This document shows, piece by piece, positions 25,215 to 37,704 of a DNA stretch of 60,000 nucleotides (position 1 is its first letter; each line of letters opens with the position of its first letter). The notes under the pieces were generated by a model that saw nothing but the letters and a program-made list of their open reading frames with translations, ran no database searches and was not told the origin of the DNA. The stretch spans positions 51,578,233-51,638,232 of the forward strand of contig NC_087067.1 in NCBI RefSeq assembly GCF_963678635.1. Reading direction: 5' to 3'. A program made the position numbers and the translations under genes. The DNA comes from Symsagittifera roscoffensis (taxonomy: Eukaryota > Xenacoelomorpha > Acoela > Convolutidae).

Positions 25215-26098
25215 TGTAACATTCGCCCAAATATCACACAGCGACGGAGCGTAGAAAAAGTACCTATCAACGACTGGCAGGCGTCAGTTACCTTAATTCT
25301 ACTCGTTTTTCACCGTCTCGACCTTGCCAGTTGATTTTCTGATCTGTTTAGGGCAAAGTAAAAAGTTACCATTTTTAGGCCATCAGTCAAACGACTTTTG
25401 ATCAGCTTTCGTTTGCATGCGAACACAACCACATAGCTGAGTCTCGGATCCTCAGACTACGTGATTGTCATTAAAAACACGGCTCGAACCACCTATTTCT
25501 ATATGTTTTTGTGTGACAGTTTTATATTAAATCCATTGGAGATGGATTGACCCTTTCCTTTTTCTATCTACTCATGCTCTGAAATATTAAATAATATCGG
25601 TGTTTATTAAGATCTAGGACATTACAGCAGCTGTTATAGTCAGTTTTCACAGTCCCTTCACATATAACAGTCTCTGGGGGACCAAGCCTCCGCTCCCGTG
25701 ATTTTCTTGAGATAACACTCTTATCTCCTATATTTCGTGTCCCGGGAGGGTTCCGTGGTATTTTTCTTCCCCCCACTGAAGCCTCCGTCTCCACAAATAT
25801 CTGTCGCTAAGGTCCTTATCGTGTGTTTTTGCCACGATAAGAGGCTCCGTATTTTTCTGTCTCTGATACAACTGTTCTTCACAAAATATGGCGTGGTTCT
25901 GATTTTCGTCTTTTCTATTCAAAATGGCCGTCTTTTTTCTATTTCTCAGAAATGTTCTTCTTCCAATCGAAATTTTAAAAATAAAAATTCTAGAACATTC
26001 TGACCCCCCGTCGCAACACTTTTTTGTTCATAAGGCCTTTAGTCACTTTTTTTTCTATCGCGGGAAGGTTATGCTGTGTCATCCGGCAGAATGGCACA
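25215..26098 (-). repeat. Element A 5' LTR (884 bp)
   Basis: Nearly identical to the 3' LTR (three differences). In the element sense the last part, next to the PBS, holds hairpins at 25530-25548 (AATCCAT arms) and 25437-25455 (CTGAG/CTCAG arms); the equivalent hairpins in element C keep pairing with different bases. The outer edge is followed by TTT, matching the TTT that precedes the other LTR. Confidence 0.93.
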
Positions 26099-26160
26099 TT
26101 TCTCCGGATTCCAGAATCCGGAAGGGTCTCGGGAGATAACTTAAACATTGTTTTAACAAT
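26099..26160. other. 62-bp segment between elements A and B
   Basis: It contains a 9-bp perfect inverted repeat (TCCGGATTC CA GAATCCGGA), a GGAAGGGTCTCGGGAGATAAC string resembling LTR and leader segments of the C family, and a final ATTGTT-TT-AACAAT palindrome. I read it as a piece of element C's LTR stranded between two insertions. The evidence is order and motif similarity only. Confidence 0.4.
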
Positions 26161-26616
26161 TGTAACATTCGCCCAAATACTACACAGCGACGGAGCGTAG
26201 AAAAAGTACCTATTAACGACTGGCAGGCGTCACTTACCTAAATCCTACTCGTTTTTCACCGTCTCGACCTTGCCAGTTGATTTTCTGGTTTGTTTAGGGC
26301 TAAGTAAAAAGTTACTATTTTAAGGCCATCAGTCAAACGACTTTTGATCAGCTTTCGTTTACATGCGAACACAACCACATAGCTGAGTCTCGGATCCTCA
26401 GACTACGTGATTGCCATTAAAAACACGGCTCGAACAACCTATTTTAATATGTTTTTGTGTGACAGTTCTATATTAAATCCATTGGAGATGGATTGACCCT
26501 TTCCTCTTTCTAGCTACTCATATTCTAAAATATCAAATTATACCGGTGTTAATTCAGAGGTCTACGACATCCAAGTAGCTACAAAGTCAGTTTTATATAG
26601 TCCCTTCACATACAAC

Positions 26617-27031
26617 GAAATGTGCTCCCACTACCAATGTACTTACAACTCACGGACCTACTGCTACTCTCTAGCCTTGATGGACGAACTGATGTGTTTC
26701 GACATCTATCACAGTGCCCGCAGACAAATCTCAGAACTAAGGACGTCTTCAAGAGTGCCAAAATCAGAACAGAGAATGCGCGAGGGGAATTCACAATACG
26801 TACCAGTCGAATTGCAAGCAGAATTGACAAACACGTTGATTTCACAAACAAAACTGGACTCAAGAACCGAATCCTACAACTGATGTGGAATTTCATGGAT
26901 GAAAAGTACAACGAAAACAATATTTGCACTTGGCAACTTGCGTGCGATTGCAACCAATGCAGAAAAAAGTGGACAATCTTCTAATAAAAACGGAAAGGGA
27001 GCAACACCCATCAGCCTTGTGCTGTAAATCC

Positions 27032-27087
<56 letters not shown>
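26617..27087 (+). mobile_element. 5'-truncated LINE (non-LTR retrotransposon) fragment
   Basis: A 471-bp insert in the opposite orientation to element B. It carries the last 120 or so codons of a frame ending at 26984. The peptide (LPMYLQLTDLLLL, then a basic linker, then LMWNFMDEKYNENNICTWQL and CDCNQC) has the look of the C-terminal domain after RT in LINE ORF2 proteins. A short 3' UTR and a (CAA)18 tail follow, the expected 3' end of such an element. The target duplication cannot be fixed because the target itself ends in CAAC. Confidence 0.65.
27033..27086 (+). repeat. (CAA)18 microsatellite, LINE 3' tail
   Basis: Eighteen perfect CAA units at the 3' end of the LINE fragment, immediately before the LTR resumes. 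A perfect run suggests recent insertion or ongoing slippage. Confidence 0.85.
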
Positions 27088-27088
<1 letters not shown>

Positions 27089-27515
27089 GTCTCTGGGGGA
27101 CCAAGCCTCCGCTCCCGTAATCTTCCCGAGATAACGCTGTTATCTCTCCCAATATGTGGCACGGGAGGGTTCCGTGGAATATTCCTTCCCCACTGAAGCT
27201 TCCTTCTCCACTAATATCCACTGCTAAGAGTCTTATCGTGTGTTGTTGCCACGATAAGAGGCTTCGTACTTCTCGTCTCTTGTGCGACCGTTTTCCACAA
27301 TATTTGTCGTTGTTCTGTTTTTTCGTCCCTTTCAGTCAAAATGGCCGTCTTTTTCTATTTCTCAGATATATTCACTCTTCAATCGAAATTTTAAAAATAA
27401 AAATTCTAGAATATTTCTACCCTCCTTCGCAATACTTTTTCGTTACTAAGGCCTTTATTCGTCTTTTTCTGTCCCGCCGGAAGGTTGCGCTGTGCCAATC
27501 TGGCAGAATGGCACA

Positions 27516-28288
27516 TAATCCCCGGACAAGTCCCCATCAATGTCCCTATTGATCGCATAACACCGGGTTATCGTCAATCAGTGTTCCAGTTCTCTGTAAT
27601 CAATCTTACAAATCGCATAAGAAAATGAAATTTATCTGCTCCACCTCAACCCACTACGTGTTCACAAATGGCATCGTACTACATCTCACTGCCTTTCAAC
27701 ATTTTCACAAAATTTGCACCATGAGGAGTGTCCTAGATAAAATTTCTTTTCTGACTACTTACGTCACTTGCCATAAAACTTCTTTTCGCTCTTTGTGATT
27801 AAAAAGTTGGGACGTGGCGCGGCCACGCACCCGTTAAAATTAACTTAACGTCACTCACCAAGTATAATCAGTTATTTATGCAGTCCTTTCAATATTAAAA
27901 CTAAGAAACTCTGTGGCTAGGAAAGTTATTGAGTTACTCACCCTTCTCGAGCGAGTTTACTCCAACTTACCATGTCGCCACACAGTGAAATTGTCTCTTA
28001 CACAGGTTAAAAACTTCAGTCGTGTTTAAATAGGTAAATATACTCACCTATGTTCTATATTTATACATAAGTAGTATAACTAAAATTTTCTTTCAACAAT
28101 TTTAACAATTGCAACAATTTTCAAAGTTTGGTTTGACCAAACTAAATCAAAACAAAAAGTTTAACAAGTTCAATAATCAAACTTGGTTGATTGGTTTAAG
28201 TTTTAACACACAAGGACAATCAAATTTTTTTTCTCCTTCTCTTCTTTTCTTGCTCGCGTCTTCACCTGTCCTCTTCGTTCCATCATCT
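27516..28288 (-). other. Element B 3' UTR with polypurine tract
   Basis: Counterpart of 2555-3304. The polypurine tract TCCGGGGATTA is at 27516-27526 and the adjoining hairpin at 27536-27553. No coding frame is supported. Confidence 0.7.
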
Positions 28289-31200
28289 TCATTCGATTGC
28301 TTCTCCATCCTGATCTTCAGCTTCGCTGTCTTCTAGGACTTTCTCCAGCATGTCCATGGTGTTGCGGGCCGTGCCCCAACTCTCCTGTTCCAACAGCCTC
28401 GGTTTGCAACAAGGTAGCAGGTCCACATTCACCTTTTGCTCCCGGTTCCTGCAAAAGCTGTTGTGAAGACATAGGCTCACATTTCTTCTAGGTCAGCTCT
28501 TAAGACCTCTTTCTTCTCATCTTCAGTTACACAAGGCGCTCCAGCTACTCGCTTCACCGCCGTGGTGACCGCGTTTCTGTGCGTTACGAATGCTCTCTTA
28601 TAGAATCCCGGTCCTATATCTAGCTGGAAAGATTGATAGGCTTCCGTGTTCCTCAACATATGACGCTTCGCGCGTTCATACATCCACGATGTCATCACTG
28701 CACGGAACCAAGGCATCAATCTTTGCCTTGACCATATTCTTTCAATGGCTTTGGGTATTCTCAGAACCTTGCAGGTGGTTCTGAAAAGATCCAATTCACG
28801 ACTCATCTTCACGTTGCTCAGCTGCTCAGGAGTCGGCACGGCCGTCCCCTGTTCACTTGTGTCCGCGTTAGCCTCCAACCATCTCACTGCCAGCATGGCA
28901 CTAACCACCACGATTGACACCTGCTGATTCTGGTCGGGCAACCCCGTAGAGTATAACTCCTCCACGTCCCATACTAGCATCAGATTCCCGCGTTTGGGGT
29001 ACCACAACGTCTGCGCCAAGCAGTGGCAAGGATACTCCCCATGGGTTCTCACTATGTTCCTTCGGGTCCGATACCCTGAAGCTCCCAGCAACGGTTCCAC
29101 CTCCATCAGAATTCTGTGTAAATCGTCATTCTCTTCTATGGTGGGGAATTCAGTGGGTAACGCTCCACTCGCTTTCTGCTTCTGGAACTCACTCACATTA
29201 CCTTCGTTCAACCTCAGGAACTCTTCACCCACTACGTCTTGCAACTCGCCTTCAGATCTCTTCGGGACTGCCCGAAAGATCTTCGCCAACAAATCATATG
29301 ACCTCTCCGACATTCTGGCCAACCTAACGCACTTTGGCACAGAGAAAAGTTGGTCAATCAACACCTGCTGCGTCCTCGCATCCATCACCACCATGTGTGT
29401 AGGATACCTACTATTGCAATATGGTACGGAGCTTGAACCCACCAGATATTTTGAACCAGTAGGTTTATGATAGGCTTCACTATCCTTCAGATTCATTTCG
29501 TTCTCCAGAGCTTCTCGCCAGCCTCCGATCTTCTGCTCTGTCTGCAATGCTCCAGGGAATACTTCCACGCTGAGGGACGTCACAACTCATGGGCACGCTC
29601 CAGGCGCTCAAGCGATTCTATCGAACTCGTCATGCTACAAAATCCCAAGGCTGTGGTCAAGTTTACATCCGTCACCCTATGACAGTCCGCGACCAACTCC
29701 ATGCCACTCTTATCCGACATGCTCAATCTCCCGTACAATCGTGCCAGTTGTCGATGCTGCTCGCTCAGCGTAATCAAGCAGTGCCCCAAGTTGCAAACAT
29801 GTCCTTCCATCCCACTATGTTGAGCCAAGCATGTGCCTTGCTTCAACCAATTGCTCGACGGACTTTCCTCGGATAGCTCCGTGGACGGGTTGCTCTTCCG
29901 CTTCGTCATCCTCATGGCCAGCAGATGGTGTATCATGGCCAGATCATGTAGACTCGCGTCATCATCCAGGTCTAACGTGATATCCGCCGTCATGTCCCAG
30001 ATTAAACCGGCGTTAGGATGGGGACACCAAGAAGGCTTCATGAGTTCCCACATCGTTACTAGACTGGTTTTCAAGGGACCGTCCCAAGAACCACAATCAA
30101 AACTCACTTGCCCCTTTAGCTCGGGAACCGAGGGCTCGACCACTCGTTCTTCTAAGATAATTCCCAGCTTGGGTTGTTCCACCATCAGCATTCCAGTTTC
30201 TTTAATCCGTTCAACCCAGAAATTGAGTACTATGACTTGCTCATAGTCGAAGTACGCTTCCCTGGCTTCTTCATTCACGAAGGGATTATACGCCATCCCC
30301 GGTATGCCGGACACATATTGGAACGACTTCAGTTTCCCTAGTGTTGCAAAGTCTTTTTGTCCCCTGACTGCTTCAATCAACTCCCGGTTCACTTTCAATT
30401 CTTTGTTGGAATATCTTCTCACTTCTTCCAACTTGCGATAGCTCTCCATGTCATTCGACTCCCTATTTGGTACAGTCAACGGCATATCCTGGAGTAAGGA
30501 AGTTTCTTTCGCAATCAACTCCCTTTTGCCGAATGATCTTTATGTATTCTCCCAAAACAGGAGTGGGGATACGATCCACCACGAACCTGACAAAGCAAAG
30601 GGCATCCTTACGCTTAGCCCATGCTATCGCAGAATCGTCTTTTGAAATCAACGCTCGCAGAGCTTCCATCAACTCCAGCTCCTGTTCCCGTGATTTCGAA
30701 TCATTACTGGCTTCATATTCCGCCTTCTTGATGCCCATCAAGCATCAAGCCAACCGTACTTGCAGGTCAGTTCTCGTGCACGGATGAGCCAAGTATGCTG
30801 CCACCGTCGCAGGTGCATGCATCGTCTCGTCGAAGTATCTCTGGAGGGCCACCCTCCAAGAAATTTCTAGTAGTTTTTCCAATCCGATTTCGTTCGCTTC
30901 CGAGGACATTACCGTGCCGTATTCTTTTCGATTTAAGTTAGAATTCTCCGTAAGCCCTTTCAGATATTCCTGCATGGCTCGTTTCTCGCTCCAAGCCATC
31001 AGGTGCCCTCTCGCGGAGTTTCTCGCTTTCAACATCTCCACATAACCCCCTGCTGGATCTCCCATGTGGACCGATTCCGGCACAGTAACTCGACTGTACT
31101 CGACCACGTCGAGTTGTCCTTCCAGTTTCAACTTGGCCATGTTGGTTCGCGAGGGCCTGTAATCTTCAAGTCCTCCAGATCCACACTGGCTGATGATCTC

Positions 31201-34200
31201 CATCTCAAGCTTAGTGTCTGCCAGAGTTCGTGCTGTCTTTTTTGATTTCATGGCTGTCATGGTCAGACCTGCCAAGAACATAGGGGGTATCAGATTCTCT
31301 TTTTCTCCCCCGGTCAGTGTCGCACCATCTCCTTGCCCGCTCTCGGCTGAACGACCTGCGCTCGTCAGAGAGGCCACCACTGCGCTGGCTTTCGACTTCA
31401 CGACTCTCGGGTTCACGGCTCGACTTCCTGTCTTCCCTTTTAGTCGCTTCAGCCCCTTTCTGGCTCGTCTAACGGGTAGTTTCTGTGTGACCTGCTGATC
31501 ATCGGCACTGTCTTCTGTAACTGACTCGGTCAGAACATCCGACTCCATGGAGTTCACTATTTTCTCCAGGACCTCACGCATGATGGGTTGGTTCAATCCC
31601 ACCTTCATTATGGACTGCGTCCCATATCGTGGTATCACTCCCATGACTTTTCCATGAAGTTCACTCGGCTCCAGGTTGCCCCTGTCTTGCCTTCTAGTTC
31701 ACTTTGATATCTCTCCCATTCCTCTTCCGGTAGCGTACTCAGGAAGGATACCCTCATTGGCTTTTCGATTTTTCTCCTCCTCGGTGACTCATGGAGTAAT
31801 CTTTGCGGATCCCTGCTTCGGCACTCTCTCGCCTGACTTATTGGATCCATCGGGGATAAATCGGCCGACGCCTCCTTTGTAGGGGACATGAAAGACGATG
31901 GCGTCATCAGCAATAGACTCCCATCGACTTCCCCATCGTCGTCTTCACTGAACCTGTACTCTAGCAAGTCTCTCTACAACGCTCCTAGATCCGTCTCACC
32001 CGGTATTTCCGTCTTTCCCTCGATGTCGTTATCGTTATCGTCCTGATCCATCAATTCATCGTCATCTGCATCAGGTTTTGGCTTGGGTCCTGAAGGGCCT
32101 TGTCGTGTGTCTATGGCCGAGTCCGGCCGCGCCGGTACGGTCATGTCTTCTGCGTGATAAAACAATTCATCGTTCACCAGGAATTCTACGGACTCTATGT
32201 GGTGCCAGGTCCTCTATCGTTATGTAAGAGCCTCCTCTGCTCTCCTTTGCCACTTCCAGCATGACTACTTTCACTTCTCCTGACCACTTCAGTCTTGATA
32301 AGTCATCTGTGGGAGTATGCACCTCGTTCCACATTTCAGCCGAGACCTCTGGTTTCCTGGAAGGTAGTGCCTTGATCTTTTTCCTACTCCAAGCATCAGG
32401 AAATGAGAAGTCAAACGTGCGCGCGGCTGCAACATTCCAGCTGATGAAGCGCGGCTCCATCCCTTCACTCCACTTCAGCATCCTCTTCTCTGCATCACTA
32501 GCGGCTCCGATGCGAGGGGCAATGACGGGAGATGTGACTCCCAACAACATCCTCCTCATCGGTGGATATCGAGGGCATTGGTCCGGCAGCGACCTGGACC
32601 CGGAAAGCCACGCTTGCTGGTTCTCTTTCGCGTGTGTGTAGGCTTCTGACAAGAGTGGAACTCTCATTGCCGCTCCTGTATCTTTCACTACTGGTCTCAG
32701 ATTCCAAAGCTTTGGGTTAAACTGGATGTGGGAAAGGTCCTCACGGCCCATTCGGCACTTGAAGCGGTTGTTGAAATCCATCAACACCTAACCTGGCTCC
32801 GCTATTCTTCCGAACAGCCTATCGTCGCTGGCCAGCCCCCTCAGCTCCCTCTGTTCTACCCAATTCAGCACGGAACAATCCACGACTGAGACCAGGTTGA
32901 CATACAACACAGAATTCCTGTATGCCTTGACTTGCACGTCCGGGAACGCGAAAGACATCACCGGTCCATACACCACCGTGACGAATTCGCGCAGTCCGTG
33001 AATCAGAGCCAACGGATCGATCCGCATCATGATAGCCAAATCTGTCAGCAAGGGCATGCCACAACACTGCTTACACTCACCCGGATCCGTCGCGACCTTA
33101 TCTTCTCCCGTGACGCTTCTGTTCTGTTGCAAGAGATATTGGAGCAGGAGAGTCCTCCAGTCTTTCATCTTCCTGAGCGAGGCGGTTTCCAACTGCGCGT
33201 TGAACTCGCGACTTGTTCCCTGGAGTTGTTCAGGGTAACGCAACAGCAGAAGCAAATCACCCAGTCGACCGTAGGTCATGGCAATCAGAGTCAGGAGTCC
33301 ATCCAATCTCAAATCTGCCAACGCTTGGGTGAAGAGGTTCGCCGGCCCCTTCACGAAATTTTCATGACCAAATGTCACGTATAGGGCCAATATCAGGCCA
33401 ATCGACAACTTCCTGATATCCTTAACGAAACTCGCGATCAGGTTCCGAGATGCCCTCGGATAGCACGTCGACAGGAAGGATGGCGTCCATCCCACTCCCA
33501 ATCCACCCAAGATGGCATCCGATCGTTCATAATGTGCCCTCGTGGCTAGCACGTCAGCTTGGAACTTGTCCAACGACATCGTGCTTACGTCCTGCATCAA
33601 TTTTAACATCATACCCCCAGCTAACTCCCGGGCATCAAACAAGTTCTTCAGATACACGTGTATCTCTTTGATCACTGCCGGCGCATGCTCGAACGCGTCC
33701 TCACCCAAGGTGCACAGCCTTGGTGACAAGTACAACCATACGTTGTTGTGCGGCTTCGTGCGCAAAGCCATTGCCATGAGATCTTCTTCCGCTGGCGTCA
33801 TGTTTTTCCTGACTGTCCTTCCCTGCTCATTCTCTGCATGATCCATCTGTCTGAACCAGAGATCATCAGCCACCTGGTGTACTAACAGATGATCGTCATT
33901 TACCCCTGGTCTTAACTTCAGCAATCTGGCAAACTGGACAGCTCCAACCCTAGAACCTCATCTAGCACCAACCGAGTTGTGCTACAATCTTTGAGTCCCT
34001 GTATGGCATTGGAAATGTCAGCCCAAACGGCAGGAAGCTCAGATCGGGTTGGGTAATAATTGTCTGGGTCTACCACTCTGCTCGGGGCAGGAATTATCAA
34101 GTTGAACCGTCCCTCTGCTATCGTTGTGACCATTGTGTACACAAACTGAAGGGGTTCTGGCAATGCAGCGTACCCTGGTGACAACACAAAGACCACCTTC

Positions 34201-37200
34201 ATTACATTTTGGGTGAAACGTTGTTTTGCTGCTGTTTCTACCTCAGCCATCGCCGAGAGCAATGTCATTATCGCCTCCCCTATGACCTCGTTGCTCGGGA
34301 TCGACCCATCCGTCAGACGTGTCAACAAGCCCCTGCTTTGCAGATAATCATTTGAGCCTGCAACCACTATCACCTGCGGCTCCATGCTGACCACCCTTCG
34401 CACACTTATCATCATGCCTATTGCCTGTCCCCAGTCCAACTTCGGCGCTGTCAAGAAAATCACGTCGGGCCAAAAGAGAGAACGGGGCGTATAGAGATAA
34501 TCGGAACTGGCCACAATCAGATACTTGGCAGCTTTCATATCTAAGGGATCATAAGCGGCAAACAGGCCGTCGCCTACTGGGGCCTTCAGTTTCCCATATC
34601 TCTTGTCATCTCCACCCACCGTGGTCGTTCGGGGGTAGTCCCTCGAATATTCGCCAGGCGTCTGACCGGGTGGTTTAGCAAACTGCCTCTACATCTTGTG
34701 ATGCTTGTTATTAGGCTTGTTATCTGCCTGAAACTTGCCCTTGCGAGCAGGTGGCGTCAGTTCCCGGGCTCTCTGTCGGACGTCCGTAAGAGACCGGGTA
34801 TTCAAAGGTCCAAAGGTATTGTCCTGAGGCAACCCATTCAAGTCTGCGTGCCGGAGCGTAGTCGTGGAGCTGAACTGCTCCTGCTCTGCTAGCAGCCAAT
34901 CCACGCCCGGTATCCGATATAGTCGCGACACTGTGGGACTTTCTCCGCCGATCATTCTCATTGCGTCCTCCCGACACGTCAAGGTATTCATGTTCAACTT
35001 CGTTGACATGTCCGTCTTGTAGTGTCCCCAATGACTAGGGTCTGATCGGTTCCAAAGCAGCACGCTGCCTGGTTCAACTCCCTCCGCTGGCACGGCGCTC
35101 GTAGACGGTCCGGCTGCTGAAGCAGGGATTGCCGTGGCAGGCGGGTCGTTCCTCCTAGACACGGTCTGGAAGTTATTCCTGTTCTGATCAACTGATCTCC
35201 CGAGTCGGCTTTCAAGCGGTTGTGTTCTGGGAGGAGGAGCAGTCCCTAGCCTCTCTCTTACGTTCGAGCTCGGAGCGACGGGTGCGGCCGCAGCCGTCTC
35301 CATTGCCAAGGGCCCTAGGCGGTTGACGCGGGATTCGGGCACGCTTGCCCTTATTCTACTTCCTCCGGTCGAGCTGGTCCGAGCCAGAGAACTGGTAGCC
35401 ATCGACTCCTGCTCCACTTCCCTCCCTCAACTGCGTCTGAAATACATCATTGACCCAGTGTCTCCCTCGTTGGGTGTTGAAATGTATTCCATCTCTGGTA
35501 AGCGCGATGTGATCAATCATGCGCAGCATGTTTTCGAGATCCAGAAGTCGCAGCTCGCCAGAGATGTTTCTCACCAGACTGAGGATCATTTCGTTCCACC
35601 GTGTCACGCTGCCATTCATGAAATCTGCGACTGTGGTGCCCACCAGCGGGTTTTGTGGTATCGTGCACAGCACTACAAGCCTGGGCCTGTACTTCTCCTT
35701 TAGTTCGTTTAAGAGGCATACCAATAGAGGCTCCCACTTGCTTTCCGGAGTCACTGGGGCTCTCGAGACGTCGTTGGTTCCCAGCATTATTACCAGTGTA
35801 TCCAGGTGATCTTCGCTCTGGAATTCCATCATCTTGATGACCTGAGCCACTGAGGCTCCTCCAAAGGAAGAGTGGTACTCTGACCATAGACGAAGATCTC
35901 ATTCAGATCCCTCACCAAAATGTCTCCTATGATCAAGTGGTGACTCCCTGGGAGAATTACCTGGTCGCTCGTAGCGGGGTTCCAGCTCATGTCATTCAGG
36001 CAGGCTCGAGGATGCTCCGCGGCCACTTGCGTGAACTGATGACGTGCCATCAGATTCTTCCTAATGTCTACCACGCGGGACTTTTGAAAGGTTCCGCCAA
36101 GCGCAGTCCCCGAGGACGCTACCATGCGGGGTGCTCGCTCCGAGCTATTAGATGAATGATCACGACGTTGGGAAGGAACGATCCTACCCAATGTCCGCCC
36201 AGTGGTTCTGTTGATCTCATCCATTGCTGCTCTGGCCACATGATTAAATGATTCTTGGAAATGAGGAGCGAGATAGGTGTTAGAAGGGTCTGGTATCGTG
36301 TTCCTCTGACTGGAAGCAGACTGTTGTGTCTGCTGAGGAGCCTCGGGCCCTCTCGATGCACACAGCTCCTGTACTCTTGTCTTGGGGCGTGTGTCGCTGG
36401 ATCCCTCCGAGGATTTCATTGTCGCCAGAACCTCTTGCGACACTTGGCTCACCTTTGCCATATACAGCTCCTTCAGGTGCTTTATTTCATCCTCCTTGTA
36501 GGCCACCTGCAGATCTTCGTATTTCTTTTTCCATTCGTCTCTTTCTCGAGATATCGCTCTATACTCCTGGAGTTTGGCACACAGCTCGCTCTGGTCTCTC
36601 TCCTTCTTCTCCAACGTCTCAATCGTCTCCGACGTCTGGATCTCTATTTCACTCACCCTCACTCTCTTCGGAGGAGGAGCAGCTGTTGGAGAGTCGACCG
36701 AATGTGACGGGCCTGGCCCATCACGTTGTCTTTTCGCTCCGATGAGCGGCTGCGCAGGTGAGACCGGTAAGGGCATCTCACCTAGCCGACGGTCCCGGAC
36801 TCACCGAAGGCCAACATCAACACGACTTCTGTAGGGCGATTCCCTCGACCCTCTCGTCCTAATGCATTGAGGAGCGCGACCACAAACATCGCCAGCCCCG
36901 GGTCTTCTCGTGTAAAATCGCAATCGATCAGCCGCTGATAGATCTCGTCTAGAGTCGCTCCTAGACTCGCTGAGAGGAATTCCATAAGTTCGTTCGTGTC
37001 ACCAATTTCTTATCGCGTCCCGGACTCACCGAAGGCCAACATCAACACGACTTCTGTAGGGCGATTCCCTCGACCCTCTCGTCCTAATGCATCGAGGAGC
37101 GCGACCACAAACATCGCCAGCCCCGGGTCTTCTCGTGTAAAATCGCAATCGATCAGCCGCTGATAGATCTCGTCTAGAGTCGCTCCTAGACTCGCTGAGA

Positions 37201-37225
37201 GGAATTCCATAAGTTCGTTCGTGTC
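28289..37225 (-). pseudogene. Element B ORF3 (SGNH/GDSL giant protein), broken
   Basis: Collinear with A's ORF3 but split into more than a dozen open fragments. The start codon is lost (ATG to ATT near 37223). About 105 bp is deleted near 36790, a 225-bp piece covering the N-terminal 70 codons is duplicated, and stops or frameshifts fall near 35850, 35400, 34690, 33920, 32788, 32170, 31970, 31640, 30742, 30500 and 29580. The esterase region (35360-36000) keeps GTND and DGIHF, but the first block reads GDIL instead of GDSL, so the catalytic Ser is gone. Protein similarity to A is still high over all fragments, which shows ORF3 belongs to the family and is not a recent acquisition by A. Confidence 0.85.
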
Positions 37226-37241
37226 ACCAATTTCTTATCGC
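36792..37241 (-). repeat. 225-bp tandem duplication in element B ORF3
   Basis: 36792-37016 and 37017-37241 are near-identical head-to-tail copies of the ORF3 N-terminal segment (MEFLSASLG onward); I found one difference (ATT/ATC near 37093). It is absent from A. Confidence 0.85.
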
Positions 37242-37704
37242 GTTGATTCTTGTTGTCGTGTAGTTTCTTCCTGTCTCGTTTGATTCAATGAATTCAATAA
37301 ACAATTTCTGATCAATCAAGATCTAAAAAACAAGTCGCGACTTAAAACCATCATTTTTGGATAAAACATCATTCAACTCTTTAAAACTCCTCATTGAAAT
37401 TCTCTTCTCAATCCTGATTTAAAAATTTAGCACCAAAGTGGATCGTCCACCTGTACCTGCGTCAGGGTAGCACAATGAGCGCTGTCACCTTGATGACCTG
37501 GAGTACTCCAGGTCTTTTATGACACAAAACATAAAACATATCATAACAATAACATATCACATAAACGCATAAACATCACACATCTATATTATCACATAAA
37601 AACAAAATCCCTAATATTGTACCTAAAACCTAATCCCAGTCTAAAACTTGACACTAATTCTTATCAAGTAACTTAATAAAACCACTTATCGCCAAATGCA
37701 ATTC

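Larger units (their letters stand above)
1671..26098 (-). mobile_element. Element A: intact giant Ty3/gypsy-type LTR retrotransposon
   Basis: A complete element on the minus strand: 5' LTR at 25215-26098, PBS, 3-kb leader, gag-pol frame, macro-like ORF2, giant ORF3, 3' UTR, polypurine tract, 3' LTR at 1671-2554. The LTRs are both 884 bp, begin TG and end CA in the element's sense, and differ at three positions I could find, which marks a recent insertion. All three frames are open. The domain order protease, RT, RNase H, integrase is that of the Ty3/gypsy group. At 24.4 kb it is about four times the usual 5-7 kb and comparable to the giant plant Ogre and planarian Burro elements. The extra length is mainly ORF3 (8.9 kb) and the leader (3 kb). 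Confidence 0.95.
26161..27515 (-). repeat. Element B 3' LTR, split by a LINE fragment
   Basis: Segments 26161-26616 and 27088-27515 together give 884 bp, exactly the length of the other B LTR. They are separated by a 471-bp insertion. A TATATAAA string in the element sense lies near 26590 and is absent from the A LTRs. Confidence 0.9.

Noticed and set aside
26622-26984. 120-codon frame as a free-standing gene
   Set aside because: No start context; it is the truncated C-terminus of a LINE protein followed by a CAA tail.
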